A stretch of 64,000 bases of DNA from Gloeomargarita sp. SKYB120 (GTDB lineage Bacteria; Cyanobacteriota; Cyanobacteriia; Gloeomargaritales; Gloeomargaritaceae), in NCBI GenBank assembly GCA_025062155.1, contig JANXAM010000005.1:1-64000 (forward strand), read 5' to 3'. The translations under genes and the position numbers were made by a program. The notes beneath the pieces were generated by a model, which had not been told where the DNA came from, searched no databases, and worked only from the letters and a program-made list of their open reading frames with translations. Positions within the stretch are counted from its first letter, which is position 1; each line of letters starts with the position of its first letter. Below are positions 8,340 through 17,287 of the stretch, piece after piece.

Positions 8340-9559
8340 CAGGACCCCTGGACAGTGATGGTCTCCAACACCTTTATTGTGCCATCGGGATTGACCGTCC
8401 AGATTTCATAGGCCCCTAGCACATCCCCCTGCGGGTCAAAATCCACCACGCTGCTGGCGCCCTGGAAATTGATGTCCTGGCCTTCCCGCAGCAACCGCAA
8501 CCCTTCGCACACATCGGTCACTTCAACGCCAGGAGGATTTGCGACTGCACGGATCTTGTCGCGAATTTGAGCGCCTTGGTTCGATTGAGCCGCTTGGGCA
8601 GCGAGCACGAGCACGGCTGCAGCGTCCCAGGTGTTGGGAGCAAAGACATTGGGTTCTCGGTTAAACGCCTGCTGGTAGCGTTTTTGGAAATCCTGCAACC
8701 CCGGTCCACCGGCGGCTGGCGCTGTGCCCACCACGCCGGCAATAATCCAGCGTCCCTGGGGCGTTTTGCCCACGAGTTCCGCTAGTTTGGCTTCCTTCAT
8801 GCCGTCGGTCAACACTAGGGGAATGCGCGGCACAAATCCCTGTTGGAACGCCGAGCGGATGATGACAGTGCCGGTTTCGGGGTAGCCCACCAGCACCACT
8901 GCCTGGGGATTGCGCCCAAACACCGCTCGCACCTCCGAATCGAAGCTGGCCGCCTGGGCTTCATAAAACTGGGTGACCACCACCTGCCCACCCCGCTGTT
9001 GCATTGCCTGCTGGGTCGCCTGGGCCAGTCCTCGGCCATAGTCGTTGTTGATGGCCAGAATCCCCACCCGTTGCCAGCCGCGTTTTTTCATCAGTTCCGC
9101 TAAGGCTTGCCCCTGGAACGAGTCCGGCGGGGCGGTGCGAAACCAAAACCCCTGCAGTTCCCCTTTCTTGGCCCGTTCGGTAAAGACCGGACTGGTGCTG
9201 GCAGGCGAAATCATCACCACTTGCCCTCGCACGGCAATATCGACAGCGGCGCCCGACACGGCGCTCCCTGCGGCTCCCACCACGCCAGCTACCCGGTCCA
9301 CGTCCACTAGCTTGGTCATGGCGGCAGCGCCGGCGGTCGGTTGGGTTTGGTCATCTTCAGAAACCAACTGCACCGGTTGGCCATTGACCCCCCCACATTC
9401 ATTCACGGTTTTCACCAGTAGGCTGGCGGCATCCTGCATCCCCGGCCCGAATTGCGCCAGGTCGCCACTTAGGGGCAACAGGGTGCCCACCTTGACAGCG
9501 CCTCCCCCCGCTTGACAAGCGGTCAAACCCAACAGCAACAACCACCACCCGCGTTTCAC
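8339..9559 (-). CDS. Branched-chain amino-acid-type ABC transporter substrate-binding lipoprotein
   Basis: A periplasmic type I binding protein of the LivJ/Peripla_BP_6 family, 406 residues. The start is a GTG giving VKRGWWLLLLGLTACQAGGG: GGAGG lies 7 nt upstream, and a lipobox LTAC follows the short hydrophobic segment. The mature part has GTLLPLSGDLAQFGPGM, GVVGAAGSAVSGAAVDIA and INNDYGRGLAQA, all standard for the family. Transport partners are not adjacent; a LivM-type permease lies far away at the right edge. The ligand is uncertain (amino acid, urea or amide). A longer frame upstream to 9646 lacks the signal sequence at its N-terminus and is rejected. Confidence 0.85.
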   Translation of the reverse strand: MKRGWWLLLLGLTACQAGGGAVKVGTLLPLSGDLAQFGPGMQDAASLLVKTVNECGGVNGQPVQLVSEDDQTQPTAGAAAMTKLVDVDRVAGVVGAAGSAVSGAAVDIAVRGQVVMISPASTSPVFTERAKKGELQGFWFRTAPPDSFQGQALAELMKKRGWQRVGILAINNDYGRGLAQATQQAMQQRGGQVVVTQFYEAQAASFDSEVRAVFGRNPQAVVLVGYPETGTVIIRSAFQQGFVPRIPLVLTDGMKEAKLAELVGKTPQGRWIIAGVVGTAPAAGGPGLQDFQKRYQQAFNREPNVFAPNTWDAAAVLVLAAQAAQSNQGAQIRDKIRAVANPPGVEVTDVCEGLRLLREGQDINFQGASSVVDFDPQGDVLGAYEIWTVNPDGTIKVLETITVQGS

Positions 9560-9602
9560 GGCCACACCTCCACCACCAATGGATTTGCCATTGCCATAAT
9601 CA

Positions 9603-9983
9603 TCACCGCCCGTTGACCCACGTCGCCACCAGTTGAATAAACCCAAAAATCGCCAGCAGGACCACCACCAGCAGAAACATCAAAAACAGCAGCGGCAAGC
9701 GTACCAACAGCAGGGACAACCCACTCAAGGGCGTCATCCGGCCCCAGACGTGATACAGGCGTTGCCACGATTGACCGTCCCAGTACCAGGCCCGTTGCGC
9801 CGGATAGGTACTCCCCAGTTGCTCCAAGACCTGGTCCCCTTCCTTGAGAATGAAGATTTGTTGACAACGCTCGCAGCCAAAGGCATCGGTCAGGGTAATC
9901 CGGCGTAAACGACCGGCCCGACGACAACAGGGACATGGATAAATCCGGTCCAGTTCAATCTTTTGGGCACTCCATTTGCCCAT
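9603..9983 (-). CDS. Zinc-ribbon membrane protein, conserved type
   Basis: A 126-residue protein. The N-terminal part has two Cys pairs (CPCC at 19-22 region and CERC about 25 residues later), a probable zinc ribbon. A middle region (YPAQRAWYWDGQSWQRLYH) is followed by a strong hydrophobic segment, LLLVRLPLLFLMFLLVVVLL, that is one long or two short membrane spans. I believe this is a conserved cyanobacterial type but cannot name a function. The start MGKWSAQKIEL fits because the frame upstream of it reads as non-protein and overlaps the start of the divergent hydantoinase gene. Confidence 0.65.
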   Translation of the reverse strand: MGKWSAQKIELDRIYPCPCCRRAGRLRRITLTDAFGCERCQQIFILKEGDQVLEQLGSTYPAQRAWYWDGQSWQRLYHVWGRMTPLSGLSLLLVRLPLLFLMFLLVVVLLAIFGFIQLVATWVNGR

Positions 9984-10037
9984 CAGAGTGGTTCCCTTCC
10001 CGATAACATCATTGTAAGCATCCTTGCCAGGCAGGGG

Positions 10038-12131
10038 ATGACCAGCACAACCGGCATCAAAATTGGCATTGATGTGGGGGGAACGTTTACCCATGCCGTG
10101 GCGGTGGATACCCAAACCCACCGGCTCCTGGGCAAGGTACGGGTGCCCACCACCCACCGCGCCGCGATGGGCGTAGCAGCAGGCGTTGTCCAGGCGCTCC
10201 AGGAACTCCTGCGGGTCACGGGTCTCTCGCCCGCCCAGATCCAGTTGATTGCCCACAGCACCACCCAGGCTACCAACGCCCTGCTGGAGGGGGACGTGGC
10301 TACTGTCGGTATCATCGCCCTAAGTAGTCGGCTGCTGGGCTGGGTGACCCAGGCGCAAACTCGTCTCCCCGATATCGAACTCGCGCCCGGTCAATACCTC
10401 CCGACGCGGCACGGCTGGCTCTGTACCGATGGGGGCGTGCATCTCCCGGATTTGGCGCGGTTGGTGACCCGCTTGCAACAACAGGGCGCGGAGGTTTTTG
10501 CAGTCAGCGGCGCGTTTGCCGTGGACGACCCGGAACCCGAACGCCAGGTGGTGACGTGGCTGCGGCAACAGGGGTATCTGGCAACAGCGGGTTGCGAACT
10601 CTCGCAACTCTACGGTCTCGGGCTGCGTACCCGCACAGCAGTCATCAACGCCGCCATCTTGCCCCGGATGCTGGCGACGGCTGAATGCACGGAACAGGCG
10701 GTGCGGGCGGCAGGAATCACGGCGCCGGTGATGGTCATGCGCAGCGACGGGGGGATTATGACCCTGGAGGAGATGCGCCAGCGCCCAATTTTGACGATTC
10801 TCTCTGGCCCGGCGGCGGGTGTCGCTGCGGCCTTGAGCTATGCGCGCGTGGCCGATGGGATATTCCTGGACGTGGGGGGCACCAGCACCGATATTTCCGT
10901 CATCCGCCAGGGCCGTCCCCAGGTGAAAACCGCAGAAGTGGCCGGTAAACGTCTCTACCTGAAGGCGCTCGATATCCGCACGGTGGGCATCGGGGGAGGG
11001 TCGGTGCCCAGACTCCAGGGCAAACGCATCACCGATGTCGGTCCTCGCAGCGCCCACATTGCCAACTTGCAATACATCAGCTTTACGGACGCGCAACCCA
11101 ACCCCGACCATCTCCAGCGGCAAACCGTTTCCCCGCAGCGCTATTTAGTCATCGCCCACCAGGGACACCCCACCTGGACCTTGACACCGACCGATGCAGC
11201 GCTGGTGTTGGAGGGGACGCTCTCGGCAACGGCCAAAACCCTGGTGTCCTGGTTGGCCGCCGATTTGGGGATGACGCCAACGACAATGGCCGAGCGGGTA
11301 TTGCGGCTCGCCAGCCGGAAGGTGCGACGGGTGCTCGAGCGGTTGGTGGCGGAGTACGAGCTGGACCGGCGCGCCGTGGTCTTGGTCGGTGGCGGTGGCG
11401 GGGCCGCCGCACTGGTGCCCTACGTTGCCCAGCAGATGGGGCTACGGTGCTGGCTCGCGCCCGATGCCGAGGTGATTGCCGCGATTGGTGTCGCCCTGGG
11501 ATTGCTCCAGGAAACCTTGGAACGGAGCGTTGTCAACCCGACGCCGGCGGATATCCAGGAATTGCGGCAACAGGTGGTGCAGGCGGTCAAGCGCATGGGC
11601 GCCCATCCGGCTACCATTCAGGTGCGGGTGGCGGTGGACCAGCGACAGCATCGGGTCGTCGCAACGGCCACTGGCGCGCTCGAGCTGCAAATCCCCGCCA
11701 TGGGTGCCGAGACGACGCCTCAGGAACGGCAACTGCTGGCGGCCCAGGCGTTGAGATGTGCGCCGCCTCAAGTCGCGCTGGTGACGGAACTGGGGAACTA
11801 CAGCCTGTACCAAAAACAGGGGCGTTCCCCGTATCGGCCCCTGCGGGTGATTCACAAAAACGGCGGGATTCACCTGGCGATGAGCCGCGCGGTGGCCTAT
11901 GCGAGTACGGTGGGGGAACTGGGGCAAAAGCTGCGCACCTGGCTAGAGACCCACAAAACCTACGGCGACGGCGGCGAACTCTACCCGGCCCTGTGGGTGC
12001 TGCTGCCAGACCGCTTGGTCGATAGCTCTGGGTTGGTGACGCCGGAGCAAGTGTGGGCGTTTCTCCAGATGGAGCTGGCCAGCGAACCGCCTGAACAACC
12101 AGTGATAGCCCTGTTGGAGGTCCGTCGCTAG
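10038..12131 (+). CDS. Hydantoinase/oxoprolinase family protein (HyuA-like)
   Basis: A 697-residue cytosolic ATP-dependent amidohydrolase of the HyuA/OPLAH type. The N-terminal ASKHA fold shows IGIDVGGTFTHAVAV, then HSTTQATNALLEG; the main Hydantoinase_A domain shows SGPAAGVAAALSY, FLDVGGTSTDISVI and GIGGGSVP. Such enzymes cleave 5-oxoproline or hydantoins, usually with a HyuB partner; none is next to it here, so the substrate is open. I start at MTSTTGIKIG (10038), just after AGGGG, rather than at 9963. Its TAG overlaps the stop codon of the convergent ychF gene (CTAG at 12128-12131). Confidence 0.85.
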   Translation: MTSTTGIKIGIDVGGTFTHAVAVDTQTHRLLGKVRVPTTHRAAMGVAAGVVQALQELLRVTGLSPAQIQLIAHSTTQATNALLEGDVATVGIIALSSRLLGWVTQAQTRLPDIELAPGQYLPTRHGWLCTDGGVHLPDLARLVTRLQQQGAEVFAVSGAFAVDDPEPERQVVTWLRQQGYLATAGCELSQLYGLGLRTRTAVINAAILPRMLATAECTEQAVRAAGITAPVMVMRSDGGIMTLEEMRQRPILTILSGPAAGVAAALSYARVADGIFLDVGGTSTDISVIRQGRPQVKTAEVAGKRLYLKALDIRTVGIGGGSVPRLQGKRITDVGPRSAHIANLQYISFTDAQPNPDHLQRQTVSPQRYLVIAHQGHPTWTLTPTDAALVLEGTLSATAKTLVSWLAADLGMTPTTMAERVLRLASRKVRRVLERLVAEYELDRRAVVLVGGGGGAAALVPYVAQQMGLRCWLAPDAEVIAAIGVALGLLQETLERSVVNPTPADIQELRQQVVQAVKRMGAHPATIQVRVAVDQRQHRVVATATGALELQIPAMGAETTPQERQLLAAQALRCAPPQVALVTELGNYSLYQKQGRSPYRPLRVIHKNGGIHLAMSRAVAYASTVGELGQKLRTWLETHKTYGDGGELYPALWVLLPDRLVDSSGLVTPEQVWAFLQMELASEPPEQPVIALLEVRR

Positions 12132-13219
12132 ACGTTAAACCGGAAGACAATCACATCCCCTTCCTGCACCACGTAGTCCTTGCCTTCGCTGCGGATCAGG
12201 CCCTTGTCCCGCGCTGCCGCCATCGAACCGGCTCGCACCAGGTCCTCGTAGCCAATCACCTCGGCGCGGATAAAGCCCCGTTCAAAGTCCGAGTGAATGA
12301 CGCCTGCTGCCTGAGGCGCCAATGTCCCCGCTTTGATGGTCCAGGCGCGGGTTTCCGTTTCCCCCGTGGTCAAGAAGGTGCGCAACCCCAGCAGTTCGTA
12401 GGTCGCCCGGATCAAGGATTTCAGTCCACCTTCGGTCACCCCCAAGCTCGCCAAATAGGCTGCCCGTTCCTGCGGGGGCAATTCTATCAATTCGGCTTCT
12501 AGTCGGGCAGAGACTCGCACCACCTTGGCGTTTTCTTGGGCAGCCAACGCCTCCACCTGGGCAGTCCAGGCATTGCCGGTGGCCAAGTCCGCTTCGCTGA
12601 CGTTGACGGCGTAGATCATGGGCTTGGCAGTGAGCAAATCCAAGGGCCGCAACAGCGCCCGCTGCTCCTGGTTCAGGGGCATTTGCCGCACCAGCGTGCC
12701 GGTGTTTAACGCCGCCGCCACCTCCTCCAGCAGTGCCACCTCCGCCTGGGCGTTCTTCTGGGTGCGGGCCAGCTTTTTCTGTTTCTCCCGGCGGCGTTCC
12801 ACCTGCTCCAGATCCGCCAGCGCCAGCTCCAGGTTGATCACCTGGATATCCCGCACCGGGTCCACCGAGCCGCTGACGTGGACAATATCGGGGTCGTCGA
12901 AGCAGCGCACCACCTGCACAATCGCATCCACCTGGCGGATGTGGGAGAGAAACTGGTTACCTCGGCCCGCGCCGCGACTGGCTCCCTCTACCAACCCGGC
13001 GATGTCCACAAATTCAATCTGGGTCGGCACGATCTGGCGCGAGCGGGAGAGTTTCGCCAACACCTCTAGACGCTCATCCGGCACGTTCACCACACCCCGG
13101 TTTGGCTCAATCGTGCAGAACGGATAGTTGGCCGCTTCCGCCTTGGCGTTTTCCACCAGGGCGTTAAACAGGGTGGACTTGCCCACGTTCGGCAACCCAA
13201 CAATCCCAGCTTTCAACAT
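12128..13219 (-). CDS. ychF: Ribosome-binding ATPase YchF
   Basis: An Obg-family P-loop NTPase of 363 residues that binds ATP rather than GTP and associates with ribosomes. It has G1 GLPNVGKST (8-16), the G2/G3 region VDIAGLVEGASRGAGRGNQFLSHIR, the NVSEAD segment in place of NKxD, a coiled coil (EQVERRREKQKKLARTQKNAQ) and a C-terminal TGS-like domain ending VQEGDVIVFRFNV. Length and order are typical. It is a single gene transcribed from the petJ intergenic region, and its stop overlaps that of the convergent hydantoinase gene. Confidence 0.95.
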   Translation of the reverse strand: MLKAGIVGLPNVGKSTLFNALVENAKAEAANYPFCTIEPNRGVVNVPDERLEVLAKLSRSRQIVPTQIEFVDIAGLVEGASRGAGRGNQFLSHIRQVDAIVQVVRCFDDPDIVHVSGSVDPVRDIQVINLELALADLEQVERRREKQKKLARTQKNAQAEVALLEEVAAALNTGTLVRQMPLNQEQRALLRPLDLLTAKPMIYAVNVSEADLATGNAWTAQVEALAAQENAKVVRVSARLEAELIELPPQERAAYLASLGVTEGGLKSLIRATYELLGLRTFLTTGETETRAWTIKAGTLAPQAAGVIHSDFERGFIRAEVIGYEDLVRAGSMAAARDKGLIRSEGKDYVVQEGDVIVFRFNV

Positions 13220-13356
13220 GGCGGTTGTCCTGCTTTCCTAGGGAATCGGAACATTTCTGAACATCTTCTAAACTTTGTGGGACGGGGTCAAAAAGATTCT
13301 GTAGGATACAGAAGGAATGTTTTGCCCATCTTTATTGTTGTTCAGGCGAGGAGAAC

Positions 13357-13683
13357 ATGCGCGCGTTATTAACGGTGGTATTGACGACGGTGCTAGCGCT
13401 GGTGACCTGGGTGCTGCCGGCGCAGGCGGCGGACCTAGCGCACGGGGCTAAGGTGTTTGCGGCCAACTGTGCTGCTTGCCACGCCGGAGGACGCAACGTG
13501 GTAGTGGCTAGCAAATCCCTGAAGAAAGAAGACCTAGAAAAATACGGCATGGACTTGCAGGCCATCATTTACCAGGTCACCAACGGGAAAAACGCCATGC
13601 CCGCGTTTAAGGGTCGTCTAAGTCCCACCGATATTGAAGACGTGGCCTACTACGTGCTCGACCAGGCGGAAAAGGGCTGGTAA
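13357..13683 (+). CDS. petJ: Cytochrome c6
   Basis: A soluble thylakoid-lumen electron carrier between cytochrome b6f and photosystem I (and terminal oxidases), 108 residues. It begins with a signal peptide ([23 protein letters not shown], cleavage after residue 24). The mature protein has the haem-binding CAACH at 38-42, [14 protein letters not shown] and the axial Met in [11 protein letters not shown]. The C-terminus [16 protein letters not shown] is characteristic of PetJ. AGGAGAAC lies directly before the ATG. The following FHA-domain gene starts 10 bp after its stop, so they may share a transcript. Confidence 0.95.
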   Translation: MRALLTVVLTTVLALVTWVLPAQAADLAHGAKVFAANCAACHAGGRNVVVASKSLKKEDLEKYGMDLQAIIYQVTNGKNAMPAFKGRLSPTDIEDVAYYVLDQAEKGW

Positions 13684-13693
13684 AACAAGGGGC

Positions 13694-15199
13694 ATGGGCG
13701 GCGGGCGTTGGTTGGTCACAGCGCTGTTGCTGGCAAGCCGGACTCACCTCGTTATGGCGCAGGAGACGCCGGAGCAGTGGCGACAGTGGTGGCAACCAGC
13801 GCTCGTGTATCTCACCAGCGGTTATCGCGCCCAATGGCGGTACGACCAGCGCACCTGGACCACCCAGTTTACTGCCCAAGGCACAGGCATCCTGGTGCAT
13901 CCGGATGGGGTAGTTCTTACAGCAGCATCGGCGCTCCAGGCCACTCGGCAACCGCCAGCGCAGGTTCAACAAGGGCTCCTGACCGACCTGGCTCGCCAGC
14001 GTCTAGAACTCCACAATCAAGCGTTTCCCGCTCGCAAAGTCCCCCTCACGCCGGCCAACCTGCAGGAGGCCGTGACCCTCATCCGTCCGCACGCCCGACT
14101 AGAACAACGGGAGCAGGTGCAGGACCTGTGGATGGCGGGTAGTCCGGCGGAGCACGCGCTCAGGTTTCAAATTCAACACCAAATTCAACACATAGATCCC
14201 AAAGCAAGTCTGGCGCTGGTCACAGTGCCCTTGACGGCAACACCAACGCTGCGGTTGACCGCGACGCCACCACCACCGCCAGGGGTGCCCATTTACGCCT
14301 TGACCCAACCCTCTCCCACTGTCAGCCCAAGGGCGGTCTTGCACAAAGGCACGTGGACCGGCCAGGGTCCCCAGTTTTCTCAACCGGCCCTGCTCAACGG
14401 TGCCCTGGTTTTTACGGCTGAGGGGAACGTCCTCGGGATGCTAGTGCGGCACAACCAGCAGGTTCGACTTGTGCCCACCCAGGTGCTCCAGGGATTTTTG
14501 CAGAGGGCGGGAGTCATCAACACTGACAGTCCCGTCAACAGGCTGTGGCAACAGGGCTTGCAGGCCTTCTGGCGTGGGCATTACCGTCGCGCCCGTTCCC
14601 AGTTTCGCCAAGTGCTGCATCTGTACCCGCATCACTACCCCGCCCAGGCGTTACTGGCGGAGGCCGAGGTCGCGATTCGCCAGGGCAAAGACCGCTCCCC
14701 TTGGGACGGCTGGTTTTGGGTGGTCCTGGGAGGAGGCCTTAGCGCTCTCGTGGCGATGGGATTCGTGCGCCGCCAGCGGCGTGCTCGGCGGATTCCCCCA
14801 GGGCAGCCTGTAGACCCGACCCAACCCTTGGGAACCCTTGAGGAGATGCCCACGCGGCTGGTGATGCCACCGGCAACCTCGTTGAGCCGGTCTAGGTGCT
14901 TGGTGGCGCTCGCAGGTCCGCTCCAGGGTGCGACATTTCCGCTGACCGGCGATTGTTACCTTGGGCGCGACAGCCAGCGCTGCCAGATTGTCATTCCCGA
15001 TCCCCACGTTTCCGGCCAGCACGCTTGGATCCGTCTGGAGGGCGACCGGGTGTTCCTGCGGGACTGCGGCTCTACCAACGGCACCTTTCTCAACAGCGTC
15101 CACACGCCCCGGATTACCGAAGTCGAATTGCGCGACCAGGACGTGATCATCCTGGGCCAGCAGGGCACGGTGCAATTCCGCTTCTGCGTCGGTCAGTAG
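13694..15199 (+). CDS. Trypsin-fold pseudoprotease with membrane anchor and FHA domain
   Basis: A 501-residue protein with three parts. After a signal-like N-terminus (WLVTALLLASRTHLVMAQ) comes a trypsin/HtrA-like fold: GTGILVHPDGVVLTAASAL matches the GSGFxxxxxGxxLTNxHV strand but has Ser in place of the catalytic His, and the usual GNSGG site reads LLNGALVF, without Ser. A TPR-like helical piece (WRGHYRRARSQFRQVLHLYP) and one transmembrane helix (WVVLGGGLSALVAMGFV) follow. The last about 95 residues are an FHA domain (LGRD, HVSGQHAWI, DCGSTNGTFLN). The orientation suggests a lumenal/periplasmic sensor joined to a cytosolic phosphothreonine reader. I start at ATG 13694, with AAGGGG upstream. 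It sits 10 bp after petJ. Confidence 0.75.
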   Translation: MGGGRWLVTALLLASRTHLVMAQETPEQWRQWWQPALVYLTSGYRAQWRYDQRTWTTQFTAQGTGILVHPDGVVLTAASALQATRQPPAQVQQGLLTDLARQRLELHNQAFPARKVPLTPANLQEAVTLIRPHARLEQREQVQDLWMAGSPAEHALRFQIQHQIQHIDPKASLALVTVPLTATPTLRLTATPPPPPGVPIYALTQPSPTVSPRAVLHKGTWTGQGPQFSQPALLNGALVFTAEGNVLGMLVRHNQQVRLVPTQVLQGFLQRAGVINTDSPVNRLWQQGLQAFWRGHYRRARSQFRQVLHLYPHHYPAQALLAEAEVAIRQGKDRSPWDGWFWVVLGGGLSALVAMGFVRRQRRARRIPPGQPVDPTQPLGTLEEMPTRLVMPPATSLSRSRCLVALAGPLQGATFPLTGDCYLGRDSQRCQIVIPDPHVSGQHAWIRLEGDRVFLRDCGSTNGTFLNSVHTPRITEVELRDQDVIILGQQGTVQFRFCVGQ

Positions 15200-15326
15200 G
15201 CCCCACCCGTCAAGCCACTTGAGTTTGCCAGCATACGACCCGCGCGATGACCAGCCGATTAGGCCGCCCCTAGCCCGTGTCCGCCTAGCCTGACCCCTGG
15301 GCAACTCACTATACTGGAGGCAGGTG

Positions 15327-15803
15327 ATGCGATGGGCGACGGCCATGACGCCTGTGAAGGAAGGGATGCCTGCGCCAGACTTCCAACTGCCCGATACGGA
15401 CGGGCGGCTGGTTAGTCTTTCCCAGTTTCGAGGGCAATGGGTGGTTTTGTACTTTTATCCCAAGGACGACACCCCCGGCTGTACGGCGGAGGCCTGCGCC
15501 TTTCGAGACAGCTATGAGGCCTTTCGCGCGGCAGGGGCAGTGGTGATTGGCGTCAGCGGCGACGATACTCCCAGTCACCAGCGCTTTAAAAGTAAGTACA
15601 ATTTACCTTTTATCCTGCTCAGCGATGCGGGCAACCAACTGCGGCGCACCTACGGCGTACCGGCTACCTTTGGGTTGATTCCGGGACGCGTCACCTACGT
15701 CATTGACCCGGAGGGCGTGGTGCGGTTGGTGTTTGACTCCCAGTTCAATTTCCGCGCCCACGTGGACAAAGCCCTGGCAACCATCCAAGCAGCAACCCGA
15801 TGA
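15327..15803 (+). CDS. bcp: Peroxiredoxin, BCP/PrxQ type
   Basis: A thiol peroxidase of about 158 residues reducing H2O2 and organic hydroperoxides with electrons from thioredoxin. FYPKDDTPGCTAEACAFRD carries the peroxidatic Cys and the resolving Cys five residues later, the BCP/PrxQ arrangement. APDFQLPDTDG at the start and YGVPATFGLIPGRVTYVIDPEG near the end are family typical. GGAGG lies 6 nt before ATG 15327; the in-frame ATG at 15345 (MTPVKEG) is a possible alternative. Its stop overlaps the ATG of the next gene (ATGA), suggesting coupling. Confidence 0.93.
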   Translation: MRWATAMTPVKEGMPAPDFQLPDTDGRLVSLSQFRGQWVVLYFYPKDDTPGCTAEACAFRDSYEAFRAAGAVVIGVSGDDTPSHQRFKSKYNLPFILLSDAGNQLRRTYGVPATFGLIPGRVTYVIDPEGVVRLVFDSQFNFRAHVDKALATIQAATR

Positions 15804-16087
15804 ACGAAACATTCTTGACCCGGGAAGAGTCGGCTCAGGTAGATGCGGCGCTCCTATCTTCCCACGAAAAATTTTTGACCCGCTTGACCATTTCCTCCCT
15901 GCGCCTGCTCATCCACATCGCCCAGTGTTACCAGGTGCCAGTGGAACAATTGACCCCTCGCCAGATCATTGCCTGGTTTGAGCAGGACAGTAAAAAGCGG
16001 CGCGAGCAGGGTCCTGAAGCCGCCTTTCTCAAATGGGGAGATGTGAGGAGTGAATCCGAAGGGTTGGACGACAACGCTGACGCTTAA
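15800..16087 (+). CDS. Small soluble protein of unknown function
   Basis: A 95-residue, probably helical and soluble protein without Cys-rich motifs, signal peptide or membrane segment. The sequence FLTRLTISSLRLLIHIAQCYQVPVEQLTPRQIIAWFEQD looks like a compact helical domain. I do not recognise it. It is coupled to bcp through an ATGA overlap and its 3' end overlaps the convergent gene at 16084 by 4 bp. Confidence 0.6.
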   Translation: MNETFLTREESAQVDAALLSSHEKFLTRLTISSLRLLIHIAQCYQVPVEQLTPRQIIAWFEQDSKKRREQGPEAAFLKWGDVRSESEGLDDNADA

Positions 16088-16605
16088 CCCCGGCCCCGAA
16101 TCGGTGGGGGTGGCGCAAAGGGTTCCACCGGAACGTCCACAGCGGGCGTGGGAGGATAAAACACGCCTTCACGGACGCACTCGGGTCGCTTAACGGGCCG
16201 ACAATTCAGGTCGAACAGGGACGTGGTGTAGGGGTTGGGCAAATCCTGCACCCGCAAGGTCGGCTCCGGAATCTGACCCTGGATGTCCATGATGTTGACG
16301 TTCAGCTCTGAGACGTTGCGAACGTCAGTCTGCACCGCAATTTCGGGACCCCCCGGCGCAGTTTTTAGGCGGCCAATGTGCAAGTTAAACAGGGTCTGGG
16401 CTTGACCCGCCAGCCAGGACTGGTAGTAGTAGCCCCCCGTATTCCCGAAATACACCTCGTTGTAGAGACGCTGCAGGGGCAACGTGTTGGGGCCTGCCGT
16501 GAAATGGGGATAACCGTTGGGATAAATCCTGAAAAAATCCGCTCTTGCCGGCGCGGCCACCCCCATCACCAGACCGCCGACCGCCAGCATCAGTAATCGT
16601 TTCAT
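16084..16605 (-). CDS. Exported protein of unknown function
   Basis: A 173-residue protein with a clear signal peptide (KRLLMLAVGGLVMGVAAPARA, cleavage after residue 22). The mature part is rich in aromatic residues and Asn/Gly (FRIYPNGYPHFTAGPNTLP, FGNTGGYYYQSWLAGQAQT) and has two Cys (DLNCRPVKRPEC), probably disulfide-bonded. It ends in a proline-rich tail (PFAPPPPIRGRG). No family is recognised. It would act in the periplasm or lumen. It is a single gene, convergent with the small gene after bcp. Confidence 0.65.
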   Translation of the reverse strand: MKRLLMLAVGGLVMGVAAPARADFFRIYPNGYPHFTAGPNTLPLQRLYNEVYFGNTGGYYYQSWLAGQAQTLFNLHIGRLKTAPGGPEIAVQTDVRNVSELNVNIMDIQGQIPEPTLRVQDLPNPYTTSLFDLNCRPVKRPECVREGVFYPPTPAVDVPVEPFAPPPPIRGRG

Positions 16606-16721
16606 AGGCCAAATTCACTCCTCAAAATGCGGGGATTACACAAACCTGCTGTCTTCACTATAGTGGAGTTCCTGGGTCTTGCAAAGCCCCTAGAATGGAA
16701 GGGGAATCCGGGCAAGGCGGC

Positions 16722-16973
16722 ATGACTGTCGAAGTGCGTTTCCTACCCGATGGGGTAACGGTGACGGCAACGCCAGGGGAATCCCTCCTTAGCGTGGCGC
16801 AGCGGGCGGGTGTGGTGATCCCCACCGGTTGCTTGATGGGAGCCTGTCACGCCTGCGTGGTGGACTGGGAATCCCCAACGACTGAACTGGAAACGGTGCA
16901 GGCCTGTTTGACCAGCATCCCGGCGGGCGTGACCCACCTGACGGTCTATCTCGACCAGGACCCCACCTGGTAA
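16722..16973 (+). CDS. [2Fe-2S] ferredoxin, plant type
   Basis: A ferredoxin-fold electron carrier of 83 residues. The cluster ligands are visible as CLMGACHAC (C-x4-C-x2-C) plus the Cys of VQACLTS about 25 residues later. The start MTVEVRFLPDG follows AAGGCGG; an in-frame ATG at 16695 would add nine residues of unlikely sequence. It differs from photosynthetic PetF in its short C-terminus and its GCLMGAC cluster loop, so it is a divergent ferredoxin, perhaps serving a specific oxygenase or reductase. Its partner is not evident nearby. Confidence 0.8.
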   Translation: MTVEVRFLPDGVTVTATPGESLLSVAQRAGVVIPTGCLMGACHACVVDWESPTTELETVQACLTSIPAGVTHLTVYLDQDPTW

Positions 16974-17052
16974 TAATTCTTAAGCACTGAGGCGGTGGCA
17001 TAAAAACGGGGTTGGCCTTAAGCTAAAAACAGCCTGTGTATGGGAGGAAGCG

Positions 17053-17283
17053 ATGATCCAACGGGGTTCAAAGGTGAAGATCCTGCGTAAGGAGTCCTAC
17101 TGGTACCAGGACGTGGGGACAGTCGCCTCGATTGACCAAAGCGGCAACATCAAATATCCCGTGATTGTGCGGTTTGACAAGGTGAACTACACCGGCTACA
17201 GCGGCGAGCAGGGCGGCGTCGCCACCAACAACTTTGCCCTAGACGAACTGGTGGAGGTCGAACCGCCCCCGAAGAAAGGCTAA
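17053..17283 (+). CDS. psaE: Photosystem I subunit IV
   Basis: A 76-residue stromal (cytosolic-side) PSI subunit with an SH3-like barrel that helps dock ferredoxin and supports cyclic electron flow. [44 protein letters not shown] and [12 protein letters not shown] are diagnostic of PsaE. GGGAGGAAGCG precedes the ATG. About 79 bp of AT-richer leader separates it from the ferredoxin gene. mutM starts 5 bp after the stop. Confidence 0.97.
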   Translation: MIQRGSKVKILRKESYWYQDVGTVASIDQSGNIKYPVIVRFDKVNYTGYSGEQGGVATNNFALDELVEVEPPPKKG

Positions 17284-17287
17284 GTCT

